A DNA stretch of 64,000 nucleotides from JAPLKB01 sp964532465 (GTDB taxonomy: Bacteria; Desulfobacterota; Syntrophorhabdia; Syntrophorhabdales; Syntrophorhabdaceae): NCBI GenBank assembly GCA_964532465.1, contig CAZHHX010000001.1, forward strand, positions 140,310 to 204,309, in the 5' to 3' direction. Of the stretch, positions 42,283 to 50,589 are shown piece after piece (position 1 is the first letter of the stretch; each line of letters starts with the position of its first letter). The position numbers and the translations under genes are program-made. Below the pieces are notes generated by a model. It made no database searches, had not been told where the DNA came from, and saw nothing but the letters and a program-made list of their open reading frames with translations.

Positions 42283-43866
42283 TCATTTTATTTTAAATGC
42301 TTCCTCCATGCCTATATAGCTTTTCCTCAGTTTTGTCTTCTCTATCTTGCCGGTAGGGTTCCTTGGAATCTCACCGAAAAAAACCTTGCGCGGACGCTTG
42401 TATTTCGGGAGTTTCTCGCAGTAGGCAAGGACCTCTTGCTCGGTAAGCGTCTTGCCGGGGACCACATCAATTACAATACCGACAATCTCTCCAAGCCGCT
42501 CATCAGGAATGCCGATGGCTGCCGTATCCTTTACGCAGGGGTTTGTATGGAGGAAATCTTCAACTTCAACAGGGAAGACATTCTCGCCGCCGGTAATGAT
42601 GACATCCTTCTTCCTGTCTACAATGTAGATAAAACCGTCTTCGTCCTCTCTTGCCATGTCGCCGGTAAAAAGCCATCCGTTGATAAGCGCCTTTGCCGTT
42701 GCTTCCTGGTTCTTGTAATATTCGCGCATTACACCGTTGCCGCGGACACAAAGCTCTCCCGGCTCACCTTTCTTTACAGGAATGCGGTTTTCATCAACTA
42801 TCTTTGTTTCCCAATTGAAACCCGGACGTCCTATAGCGCCGACCTTATGGATATTTTCAATCCCCAGATGGACGCAGTTCGGCCCTGTGGCCTCGCTTAA
42901 GCCGTATGTAGTGTCATAGGCCATATCCGGGAAATATTTCTTCCAGTGAATAATAAGTGAAGGTGGAACCGGCTGGGCGCCTATATGCATGAGACGCCAT
43001 TGGGAAATTCTGTAATCACTCAGTTTTAATTCTCCACTGTCCAATTTGAGCAGAATATCCTGGGCCCAGGGTACAAGGAGCCAGACAATAGTTCCTCCTT
43101 CCTCGTTTACCGCCTCCAGGGTCCATTCCGGCGAAATACCTTTCAGGATTACGGATGTCCCTCCCACAATAAGGCTGCCGAACCAGTGCATCTTTGCGCC
43201 CGTATGATAAAGGGGCGGTATGAGTATGAAGATATCCTTCTTTGTCTGAAAATGGTGCATATTCTCAGTAATGCAGGCTGTTGCCATATTTAAATGAGTA
43301 AGCAGAATCGGTTTGGGTTGACCCGTTGTGCCGGAAGTGAAATAAAGGCCGCAGGGGTCTTCAAAGGTAATGTCTGTATCCGGCGGAATCGAGGAAGCTT
43401 CTGCCAGAAGCCCGGAGAAGGACCCGGCATAGGAAGGGCACTTTTCGCCCGCGCATATATAATCTTTAACAGAAGTTAATCCGGCTTTAATCGGCCCTAT
43501 TCTTTCTTCAAATTCTTCGCCGAAAACAAAAATATCGGGTTGAGCCACATCGGCACAATATTGAATATCACTGCTTGTAAACCTGAAGTTTAGCGGCACT
43601 ACCCATGCGCCTGTCCGCACTATGCCGAAATAAGCGATAAGCCAGTCAATGGAATTATTCATAAGGTGCATGACCTTATCGCCTTTTTTTATGCCCTTTG
43701 ACAAAAGCACATTGGCAAAACAATTTGTACGCTCATCAAATTCATGCCATGTTATGGTAAGCCTTTTACCTTCAGCAGGCATTCTTTCAACAAGGGCAAT
43801 ATCATCAGGATACATCCTCCCGTTTCTTGCCAGCATCTCACCTATGTGCACACATACATCACCCAT
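42283..43866 (-). CDS. AMP-forming acyl-CoA synthetase
   Basis: 527 residues of the ANL adenylating superfamily. GLYFTSGTTGQPKPILLTHLN is the P-loop-like A3 motif, YDTTYGLSEATG is A5, LFTGDMAREDEDGFIYIVDRKKD is A7-A8, and NPTGKIEKTKLR carries the A10 catalytic lysine. Substrate not determined; the neighbouring iorAB genes suggest aryl or fatty acids. Ribosome site AAGGGGG before ATG 43866. The IclR gene lies just upstream in the same direction. Confidence 0.92.
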   Translation of the reverse strand: MGDVCVHIGEMLARNGRMYPDDIALVERMPAEGKRLTITWHEFDERTNCFANVLLSKGIKKGDKVMHLMNNSIDWLIAYFGIVRTGAWVVPLNFRFTSSDIQYCADVAQPDIFVFGEEFEERIGPIKAGLTSVKDYICAGEKCPSYAGSFSGLLAEASSIPPDTDITFEDPCGLYFTSGTTGQPKPILLTHLNMATACITENMHHFQTKKDIFILIPPLYHTGAKMHWFGSLIVGGTSVILKGISPEWTLEAVNEEGGTIVWLLVPWAQDILLKLDSGELKLSDYRISQWRLMHIGAQPVPPSLIIHWKKYFPDMAYDTTYGLSEATGPNCVHLGIENIHKVGAIGRPGFNWETKIVDENRIPVKKGEPGELCVRGNGVMREYYKNQEATAKALINGWLFTGDMAREDEDGFIYIVDRKKDVIITGGENVFPVEVEDFLHTNPCVKDTAAIGIPDERLGEIVGIVIDVVPGKTLTEQEVLAYCEKLPKYKRPRKVFFGEIPRNPTGKIEKTKLRKSYIGMEEAFKIK

Positions 43867-43894
43867 TTTTAACCCCCTTTATTTTTTTAAAAGT

Positions 43895-44683
43895 TTATTG
43901 TCTCCCGCCGAGCATTGCGGAGAACTTCTTCGCCTGTTCAGCTACTATAATTCCGTACTCTTTGATACGCGATTCGGGAAATGTTCCCATGATAAACATA
44001 GACCCTACCAGCCTTTCCTGTGAATCAAAAACAGGAGAGGCAATGACATTGATGCCCGCATTCAGTTCGCCCATGTCAAAGGCGAAACCCGTTTTCCTGC
44101 ATTCTGCAAGTTCGTTTTCAAGTCTCTTGAGATCCAGTCTTGAGGCATCGCCGTGAAAAAAGAGTTTATCCTGTCTTAGTAAATCTTCACGCTCCTCATC
44201 CGGCAGAAAAGCAGCTATTGCTTTTCCATGCGCGCCATGGGTAATGTTGAACCGGTATCCGAGACGGATTGTAACACTAATATCCTTATCCGCCTCCTCT
44301 CTGGCGACAACAAAGACGTTACCTTCATTGATGATGCCGAAGAGGGCTGTGCTGCGGGTCTTTTCTGCAAGGGTTTCAAGAAAGGGACCTGCTATCTCAC
44401 TGTAATTTAAACCATCCAGAACCCTCCTTGACAAGGAGATCAACCCGAGTCCCAGAAAGTAAGTTTTTCCCGCAGGATCTTTTTGCACGAAACCATACTT
44501 CTGAAGGGTATTGAGGATCGAGTACCCCTTGCTCTTATGTATACCGACACTCTTGCATATCTCTGTCAGATTTATCTTCTGGGACGGGCTTTTCGTCAGA
44601 CATAGCAGGATTCTTGCTGCCTGATCCACAGCAGGAACAAGGCCATTATAATCGGATTTTATTACCTGTGCTTCTTTATCCAA
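43895..44683 (-). CDS. IclR family transcriptional regulator
   Basis: About 263 residues. N-terminal winged helix (AVDQAARILLCLTKSPSQKINLTEICKSVGIHKSKGYSILNTLQKYGFV), then the IclR effector domain (ETLAEKTRSTALFGI, ITHGAHGKAIAAFLP, AFDMGELNAGINVIASPVFD). I place the start at TTG 44683, because AGGAGG lies just upstream; the longer frame to 44746 would run 47 bases into iorB. Probably regulates the adjacent ligase and iorAB genes; inference from position. Confidence 0.88.
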   Translation of the reverse strand: MDKEAQVIKSDYNGLVPAVDQAARILLCLTKSPSQKINLTEICKSVGIHKSKGYSILNTLQKYGFVQKDPAGKTYFLGLGLISLSRRVLDGLNYSEIAGPFLETLAEKTRSTALFGIINEGNVFVVAREEADKDISVTIRLGYRFNITHGAHGKAIAAFLPDEEREDLLRQDKLFFHGDASRLDLKRLENELAECRKTGFAFDMGELNAGINVIASPVFDSQERLVGSMFIMGTFPESRIKEYGIIVAEQAKKFSAMLGGRQ

Positions 44684-44699
44684 AATGCCTCCTGAGTCT

Positions 44700-45293
44700 T
44701 TAAGTAATTCTCCTTCCTTCATAGAATGCTTTCGCGTTAAGCTCATGGAGCTTTGCAGGCAGAAGCGCCTTTATCGCATCTATCCATTGTTCTTCCCTGA
44801 TTTCAGGAAAGAAATTGGAGAAAGCGCCTGTGAGGACGACATTTGCGGCCTGAATATTGCCGAGTTCCCTTGCCATCTCCTGACCGTTGATTATCCAGAC
44901 ATTTTCCTTGAAGTGTTTCCTGAATGTCTTTTCAATATCTCCAGGGTATTCAACCTGCCCAAGGCTTACTGAAGGGGGAAGAATTGACTGTCTATTAATG
45001 ATAATCTTCCCTCCCGGTTTCACCCAGTTTATGTATCGCGCGGCTTCAAGCAGTTCAAAAGACAGGAGAAAATCTGCCTCGCCGTATTCGATAAGCGGTG
45101 AGTAAACTTTTTTCCCGAACCGGAAATGCGTGGTAACGTCTCCGCCTCTTTGCGCCATACCGTGAACCTCGGCTTTTTTTACATCATATCCGGCGCCGAG
45201 GAATACTTCAGCAAGGATGTTGCTCGCAAGAATCGTACCCTGTCCGCCCACGCCTGAAAGAAATATATTTGTAACTCTGTCATTGTCTGTCAT
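44700..45293 (-). CDS. iorB: indolepyruvate oxidoreductase subunit beta
   Basis: 197 residues. The small gamma-type subunit of indolepyruvate:ferredoxin oxidoreductase, which converts aryl 2-oxoacids to aryl-acetyl-CoA with reduction of ferredoxin. FLSGVGGQGTILASNILAEVF and EVHGMAQRGGDVTTHFRFG are family signatures. Start ATG 45293 with GGAGGC. Separated from iorA by a palindrome-rich gap of 178 bases. Confidence 0.93.
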   Translation of the reverse strand: MTDNDRVTNIFLSGVGGQGTILASNILAEVFLGAGYDVKKAEVHGMAQRGGDVTTHFRFGKKVYSPLIEYGEADFLLSFELLEAARYINWVKPGGKIIINRQSILPPSVSLGQVEYPGDIEKTFRKHFKENVWIINGQEMARELGNIQAANVVLTGAFSNFFPEIREEQWIDAIKALLPAKLHELNAKAFYEGRRIT

Positions 45294-45471
45294 AATCTGC
45301 CTCCTTGCTTTTTTTTGGGGCTCACGTCGCCCCCTCCACCGGCCAAGCCGTCGGAGCCACCCCCTCTCGCTCGCTGTGCGAGCTATTCATCACGCTGACG
45401 CTATATGCGCTTGGCTTTGCGCCTGTCCCCGTAAGGGGTCGCCCTCTCCAAACCGAACCGTTTAAACGGTT
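45294..45471. repeat. palindrome cluster between iorA and iorB
   Basis: GC-rich, noncoding. GCTCGC-TGT-GCGAGC (45369-45383) has a three-base loop, CCCC-GTAA-GGGG lies at 45427-45438, and the 18 bp perfect palindrome GAACCGTTTAAACGGTTC (45455-45472) touches the iorA stop. CCGGCCAAGCCGTCGG near 45340 is another imperfect palindrome. It could attenuate iorB expression or be a dispersed repeat. Confidence 0.65.
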
Positions 45472-47289
45472 CTATTTACCCGGCACAATAGCCTCAAATT
45501 TACAGACCTGAACACAGACCTCGCAGCCTACGCACTGGTCCTTATTGATAAATACCGTGCCTTTTCTCTTGTGGCCGGCTTTGGTCATTCCTTCGCCCTC
45601 TCTCCAGCTTACGGCAGGGCAGTTTATCTCAAGGCACACTTTGCATCCCCGGCACATATCAACGTCAACTGTATAGACAGGATGTTTGAATTTTCCTAAA
45701 GGGTTTGCCCTGCGCAAGAGCATACAGGGGCTGTTCACTGTTATAATTGCCGAGGCTCCATCCCTGTTTACCTCTTCCTTTATTACTTCCATTGTTTCTT
45801 TGATATTATAGGGGTCTACTTTTCTCACATGTTTTACGCCTACGGCCCTTACTATCTGTTCATAGTCGACCATGTGGGTAGGTTCGCCTTTTATCGTGTA
45901 TCCCGTGCCGGGAGTTTCCTGCTGTCCGGTCATTGCCGTAATCCCGTTGTCGAGGATAATCGTTGTTGAATAGCCTTTATTGTACACTGCGTCCATCAAC
46001 GGCCCGATACCGCTATGAAGAAATGTGGAATCGCCGAGGACCGCGCAGATTTTCCCTAAGCCTTCCCTGCCGAGAACCTTCCCTGCGCCATAGGCACCGC
46101 CTACACCGGCACCCATACAGGTTGAAGCGTGCATGGCAGCAAGTGGGGGCGCCACTGCCAGCGCGTAACAACCGATATCGCCGAAAACGTATAATCCAAG
46201 TTTTTTCAAAGCGGAGAACAATGGCCTATGGGAACAACCGGCGCAGAGATTCGGCGGTCTTCTCGGTAAATCTTCCGGTTTTATCAGTACTTTCGGGGCT
46301 TTGTATTTCCTGCCTTCCACAGCCTTTATAAGCGATTGTTTGACTACACCTGTCGACAATTCGCCCATTGACGGGATCAGGTCTTTACCGTGCCAGATTT
46401 TATAGCCCATTGATTTGATCTCAGTTTCAAGAAAAGGATCAAGTTCTTCCACTACAATGACTTTTTTGACCTTTTTAAAAAATTCGGCAATCATTTTCTT
46501 CGGCAGCGGCCATACCATACCCAGCTTTAAAAAGGAATATTGAGGAAAAACATCTTTTGTATAGAGATAGGAAACGCCTGACGAGATAAAGCCTATGGAA
46601 GGATCGTTGATTTCCATAACATTGTAAGGGAATTCAGTATCTGCGTATTCGGCGAGTTTCGCTATTTTATCCTCAATGGCAATTCTCTTCGGTCTTGAAT
46701 ACATGGGAACCATTACATATTTAGGTGTGTCTTTCGGGTCAAGACCTTTTGGAATGGCGGATTCCTTTCTTTCACCCGATTCCACAACGGAATCGCAGTG
46801 TGAAACCCTTGTCTCGGTTCTTAATAGCACCGGTGTATCGAATTTCTCGCTTATGTCAAAGGCTATTTTTGTAAAATCCTTACATTCCTGGGAATCGGCC
46901 GGTTCAAGCATGGGAACTTTTCCGAAACGGGTCCAGTTTCTGCTGTCCTGTTCATTCTGGGAACTGTGCTGGCCGGGGTCATCGGCTACAACAATGACAA
47001 AACCGCCCTTAACGCCGGTGTAGGCAATGGTCATAAAAGGGTCGGCAGCCACATTCAGCCCCACATGCTTCATACAGGCAACAGATCTTCCACCGGCAAG
47101 GGAAGCGCCGTGAGCAACTTCCACCGCTATTTTCTCATTAGGTGACCATTCCGTATAGATTTCATCATATTTGGATATTTCAGCCATTATTTCACTGCTC
47201 GGTGTCCCCGGATAGGCGCACCCCACTATTGCACCCGCCTCCCAAACGCCTCTCGCAATCGCCTCATTCCCTTGCATTACTTTCTTCAT
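45472..47289 (-). CDS. iorA: indolepyruvate ferredoxin oxidoreductase subunit alpha
   Basis: 605 residues. N-terminal pyrimidine-type domain (MQGNEAIARGVWEAGAIVGCAYPGTPSSE), C-terminal thiamine-diphosphate domain with GDIGCY and GDSTFLHSGI...NGITAMTG, then two [4Fe-4S] motifs (CRGCKVCLEINCP and CVGCEVCVQVCK). Works with IorB on indolepyruvate, phenylpyruvate and similar 2-oxoacids from aromatic amino acids. Start ATG 47289 with AAAGGAG. Confidence 0.96.
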   Translation of the reverse strand: MKKVMQGNEAIARGVWEAGAIVGCAYPGTPSSEIMAEISKYDEIYTEWSPNEKIAVEVAHGASLAGGRSVACMKHVGLNVAADPFMTIAYTGVKGGFVIVVADDPGQHSSQNEQDSRNWTRFGKVPMLEPADSQECKDFTKIAFDISEKFDTPVLLRTETRVSHCDSVVESGERKESAIPKGLDPKDTPKYVMVPMYSRPKRIAIEDKIAKLAEYADTEFPYNVMEINDPSIGFISSGVSYLYTKDVFPQYSFLKLGMVWPLPKKMIAEFFKKVKKVIVVEELDPFLETEIKSMGYKIWHGKDLIPSMGELSTGVVKQSLIKAVEGRKYKAPKVLIKPEDLPRRPPNLCAGCSHRPLFSALKKLGLYVFGDIGCYALAVAPPLAAMHASTCMGAGVGGAYGAGKVLGREGLGKICAVLGDSTFLHSGIGPLMDAVYNKGYSTTIILDNGITAMTGQQETPGTGYTIKGEPTHMVDYEQIVRAVGVKHVRKVDPYNIKETMEVIKEEVNRDGASAIITVNSPCMLLRRANPLGKFKHPVYTVDVDMCRGCKVCLEINCPAVSWREGEGMTKAGHKRKGTVFINKDQCVGCEVCVQVCKFEAIVPGK

Positions 47290-47372
47290 ACTTTCTCCTT
47301 TTGTAGCACCGGTATTGTAAAAAGTTTACACTTAATAGTTGCTATATTGTCCGTCTTTTTCACTTGGTCGGT

Positions 47373-47546
47373 CAGCGGCATATTAAAAATGTCCATCTGC
47401 GGCGGTCTGCTTCGCCTTGCGATCCTCCATCGTACATTCAGTACGATTACGGCCTGCAAATCTCGCAGCCCATCCACATCTGAACCATTTTCAATATGCC
47501 GCTGCCCACTCAAACCGAATTCACATATACTTTTATGTGAATTCGG
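47373..47546. repeat. Long-palindrome element, copy 2 (LP2)
   Basis: Imperfect palindrome centred at 47438. Outer arms CAGCGGCATATT (47373-47384) and AATATGCCGCTG (47493-47504); inner arms ATCGTAC and GTACGAT (47429-47435, 47441-47447) around the same ATTCA loop as LP1. A satellite hairpin at 47515-47546 has a 13 bp stem and a six-base loop. Relative to LP1 several base pairs are exchanged on both strands at once. Confidence 0.85.
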
Positions 47547-47591
47547 AAAAAAACAGATGTTATGTATTTCTTAAATATAAATACCTTTTTC

Positions 47592-47660
47592 ACGTCCCAC
47601 GTCCGAAGGAGCCGGGTACCCACGAAGTGGGTGTTGACTGGACGCCCTTCGTCCCACGGT
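47592..47660. other. second hairpin in the iorA leader
   Basis: ACCCAC-GAA-GTGGGT (47618-47632) lies within a region where CGTCCCACG and its near inverse recur. Together with LP2 it fills most of the 384-base gap between iorA and the next ligase gene. Confidence 0.5.
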
Positions 47661-47673
47661 AAAAGAAATGCCT

Positions 47674-49281
47674 CTACTGATGATCGCTCCATTTACCGTA
47701 TCTTTCCCTAAGCACTCTATGGAGTATCTTTCCCGGCCCTGATCTCGGCATTTCCTCGTCTTTAATAAAAATTATGTTTTTGGGGACTTTGTAACCTGCG
47801 ATTTTGCCTTTGCAATGGGAAGAAATTTCTTCCGGTGTTGCTGTTTGTCCCTCATGGAGCACAATAACGGCTGTTACCTGTTCACCCCACTTCTCATGAG
47901 GCACGCCGATGACTGCCACGTCTTTTACCTTCTCATGTCCGCCTACAATATTCTCAACTTCGGAGGGGAAGATATTCTCGCCGCCGGAGATGATCATATT
48001 TGCTTTTCTGTCAACGAGAAATACATACCCATCATCATCCTTGTAGGCCATGTCGCCTGCCGTAAAAAATCCATCCTTCATAACTGATGCTGTCTTATCA
48101 GGGTCTTTCCAGTAGCCCTCAAACAGCATGGGGCTCTTTGAATAAAGTTCGCCCACCATATTCGGCTTTGTAATAAGGTTGCCGTCCTCATCGTATAATC
48201 TTATCAAATCAGTGCCGATAAACTCCCGTCCGCATGAACCGAGCTTCGCGAGCTGTTCTTCCGGCTTCAGAATTGTGACACAACCTGCCTCTGTTGAGCC
48301 GTAGGCTTCATCAAGTTTGGAATTAGGGAACATCTCAAGAATGCCGAGTTTTGTGTCGCGTCTTGCCGGAGCAGAAGAAATAAGCAGTTTCTTGACTGAA
48401 GTGAGATCGTATTTTTTCTTTACTTCATCAGGCAGGGCAAGCATCATAATATAGTGAGTCGGCACAAGAGATGTAAAAGTGATTCTGTGATCGGAGAAAG
48501 TCTTGAGAAGGTCTTCAGAATCAAAACTAATCATATTGTAGCACATTACCGTTCCGCCCACCCAGGTGACAACAAAAGAGTAGTTCAGCGAATTAATGTG
48601 GCAGCAGGGCATGACAAGAAGATTTGTGTCATCAAAACCGAAAACATGGTCATGGATCATGATAAGGAATTGGGAGAACATATTTGCATGACTTTTCATG
48701 ACTCCCTTTGGTTTCCCTGTAGTGCCGCCTGTGTACATGAGCACCCAGATATCGTCTCCATCAACCTGCACATCCGGCTCTTCAGAGCTTGCCGCTGCTA
48801 TAGCCTCTTCATAAGAGATAAAGCCGTCATAATGTCGATTATCTGAGGAAAAAACAACATATTTCTCTACTGTCGGCAGATTCTTCCTCATATTGTTTAC
48901 CATATCTATCCAGGGATAGGTCTTGCCGTCTCTCGGGTCAATTCCACCCTGAACTATAAAGACTTTGGATTCGCTGTTGTTGATATTATATTCCATTTCC
49001 GGCGCGGAAAGCCTGAACATAATGGGCACACAGATAAACCCTCCCTTTGCGGCAGCGGCATAGATATCCATCCATTCAACGCAGTTGTATGCAAGAGCGG
49101 CAAACCTGTCCCCTTTTTTCATGCCCATACCTGCCAGGGCATTGGCAAGCCTGCATGAACGCTCATTCCATTGCTTAAATGTATATTCCTTGTACAGGTC
49201 CTTAGCACCTATCTTGTCCGGCCATTTAAAGGCATTCACCTTTAATACATCCTTTGCCGTCATCCAGTGACCATTGTTCAT
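47674..49281 (-). CDS. AMP-forming acyl/aryl-CoA ligase
   Basis: 535 residues of the ANL superfamily. WVLMYTGGTTGKPKGVMKSHANM is the A3 motif, DEAYGSTEAG A5, FFTAGDMAYKDDDGYVFLVDRKANMI A7-A8, and SGPGKILHRVLRE carries the A10 lysine. Substrate unknown. CAAGAGGAGG precedes ATG 49281. It lies upstream of iorA on the same strand, suggesting one catabolic region with the second ligase at 42283 (different subfamily, modest similarity). Confidence 0.92.
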   Translation of the reverse strand: MNNGHWMTAKDVLKVNAFKWPDKIGAKDLYKEYTFKQWNERSCRLANALAGMGMKKGDRFAALAYNCVEWMDIYAAAAKGGFICVPIMFRLSAPEMEYNINNSESKVFIVQGGIDPRDGKTYPWIDMVNNMRKNLPTVEKYVVFSSDNRHYDGFISYEEAIAAASSEEPDVQVDGDDIWVLMYTGGTTGKPKGVMKSHANMFSQFLIMIHDHVFGFDDTNLLVMPCCHINSLNYSFVVTWVGGTVMCYNMISFDSEDLLKTFSDHRITFTSLVPTHYIMMLALPDEVKKKYDLTSVKKLLISSAPARRDTKLGILEMFPNSKLDEAYGSTEAGCVTILKPEEQLAKLGSCGREFIGTDLIRLYDEDGNLITKPNMVGELYSKSPMLFEGYWKDPDKTASVMKDGFFTAGDMAYKDDDGYVFLVDRKANMIISGGENIFPSEVENIVGGHEKVKDVAVIGVPHEKWGEQVTAVIVLHEGQTATPEEISSHCKGKIAGYKVPKNIIFIKDEEMPRSGPGKILHRVLRERYGKWSDHQ

Positions 49282-49451
49282 GCTTGTCCTCCTCTTGTTT
49301 CTTATTTGTAGTTTATTCCTTCTATTTTATTCTGATTTGTTCATATTTTCTTTTCAATGTGCTCATACATAAAATCCTTTACCTGTATCAATTGTTCTGT
49401 ATATAGAATCAAGTTCTGTATATAAATTATATTAACGAATGAAGGGATATT

Positions 49452-49721
49452 TTGTCAACAGGAATTAAAAGCAAATTTGAAATAGTTGCAGCATCATATG
49501 ATGTAAAAGAAGAAATAAAAGATAATGTTTGCAACAAAATGATTGGAAAAACAGCTTATCTTAAAGACAGTCCAGGCATAAACGACGAGACCGCAGGAGG
49601 GAAAGATCAAAAATCTCTGCCTTCATTGACCTTGCTCTTTTCAAAAAAATATGACGACAACCGCCAAGCCTATAATTCTAAAGGTCTTGTTGTACTTAAT
49701 TATCCCGGATATGGCCTTTGA
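49452..49721 (+). CDS. hypothetical protein, 89 residues (doubtful)
   Basis: Open frame from TTG 49452 after a GAAGGGAT ribosome-like site. The translation is hydrophilic in the first two thirds (lysine-rich, KEEIKDNVCNKMIG) and has no recognised domain, signal or membrane helix. The region is AT-rich and intergenic between divergent transcription units. Could be a small orphan gene or chance. Confidence 0.35.
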   Translation: MSTGIKSKFEIVAASYDVKEEIKDNVCNKMIGKTAYLKDSPGINDETAGGKDQKSLPSLTLLFSKKYDDNRQAYNSKGLVVLNYPGYGL

Positions 49722-50044
49722 AATTACCGGCGGATAATCAATAATAGCAAAATGTTGTTCGAGCTTTTTTAATAATACCGGGTTCTCCCCTGGTGACCCT
49801 GCTCATCTTCTCGACATATTTTGATGAATCTGTTAAAAAATAATGTATACAATGTTGAGCAACCTGATCTTTTTTTCAAAGAGGCATGTGTTTAAAAGGG
49901 GATGATCTTAAAATACTGAAATGTTATTGCTTTTTAAAGTTAATTTTCTCAATTTATCTGAAATATGGTTAAGGTAAATCAGTTCCTGCCGATAAATAGG
50001 TTATGCTTTTTTTGTTATAATTAAAATAAAAGGAGGGTTTTTTG
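49722..50044 (+). other. gap before the first sCache gene
   Basis: AT-rich, no gene seen. A TATAAT at 50016-50021 is a possible -10 box, but no matching -35 was found. GGAGGG at 50032-50037 is the ribosome site of the next gene. Confidence 0.5.
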
Positions 50045-50503
50045 ATGAAGAAGATGCAATTTGTTATGATTCTGGCGGTTATCATGATTTTTGGCGCAGC
50101 ATGTCTTGTCCATGCCTCAACAGCAGAAGAAGCAAAGGCTCTTGTAGAAAAGGCTGCGGCATATGTGAAAGCGAACGGCAAGGAAAAGGCAGTGGCAGAG
50201 TTTAATAATCCTAACGGCCAGTTCAAAAAAGGCGAGCTTTATATTTTTGGCAATAATTTTGAAGGTATTTGTCAGGCCCATGGAGGAAATGTAAAACTTG
50301 TGGGACAGAACCATATAGGACTGAAGGATGCCAACGACAAATTATTTATGAAAGAAATGATTGAAGTGACAAAAACAAAGGGCAGCGGTTGGGTCAACTA
50401 TTCCTGGACCAATCCGGTAACAAAAAAAGTGCAGCCAAAAACAGCCTGGGTTCAAAGGGTAGAGGGCAGTGACTGGTTTATCGGTTGCGGAGTATATAAA
50501 TAA
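50045..50503 (+). CDS. periplasmic single-Cache (sCache_2-like) protein
   Basis: 152 residues. Residues 1-24 form a Sec signal peptide (MKKMQFVMILAVIMIFGAAC, cleavage after the HAS region). The rest is a Cache-type ligand domain with AEFNNPNGQFKKGELYIFGNNFEGICQAHG, VGQNHIGLKDANDKLFMKEMIEV and GSGWVNYSWTNPVTKKVQPKTAWVQRV. No transducer domain, so it is a free periplasmic sensor or binding protein. It sits 86 bases ahead of the chemoreceptor gene and has a close paralogue at 54940. It may hand ligand to the chemoreceptor; inference. Confidence 0.88.
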   Translation: MKKMQFVMILAVIMIFGAACLVHASTAEEAKALVEKAAAYVKANGKEKAVAEFNNPNGQFKKGELYIFGNNFEGICQAHGGNVKLVGQNHIGLKDANDKLFMKEMIEVTKTKGSGWVNYSWTNPVTKKVQPKTAWVQRVEGSDWFIGCGVYK

Positions 50504-50512
50504 TAGAAATTA

Positions 50513-50559
50513 ATTCAGCTACCTGAATAAAATTCTGAAAAATATCCGGGTAGCTGAAT
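50513..50559 (+). terminator. inverted repeat between sCache gene and chemoreceptor gene
   Basis: ATTCAGCTACC (50513-50523) and GGTAGCTGAAT (50549-50559) form an 11 bp stem with a 25-base loop. A loose T-rich stretch follows. It may act as a partial terminator or mRNA stabiliser. Confidence 0.45.
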
Positions 50560-50589
50560 ATAGTATATTTTTCTTACTGGAGGATACAA

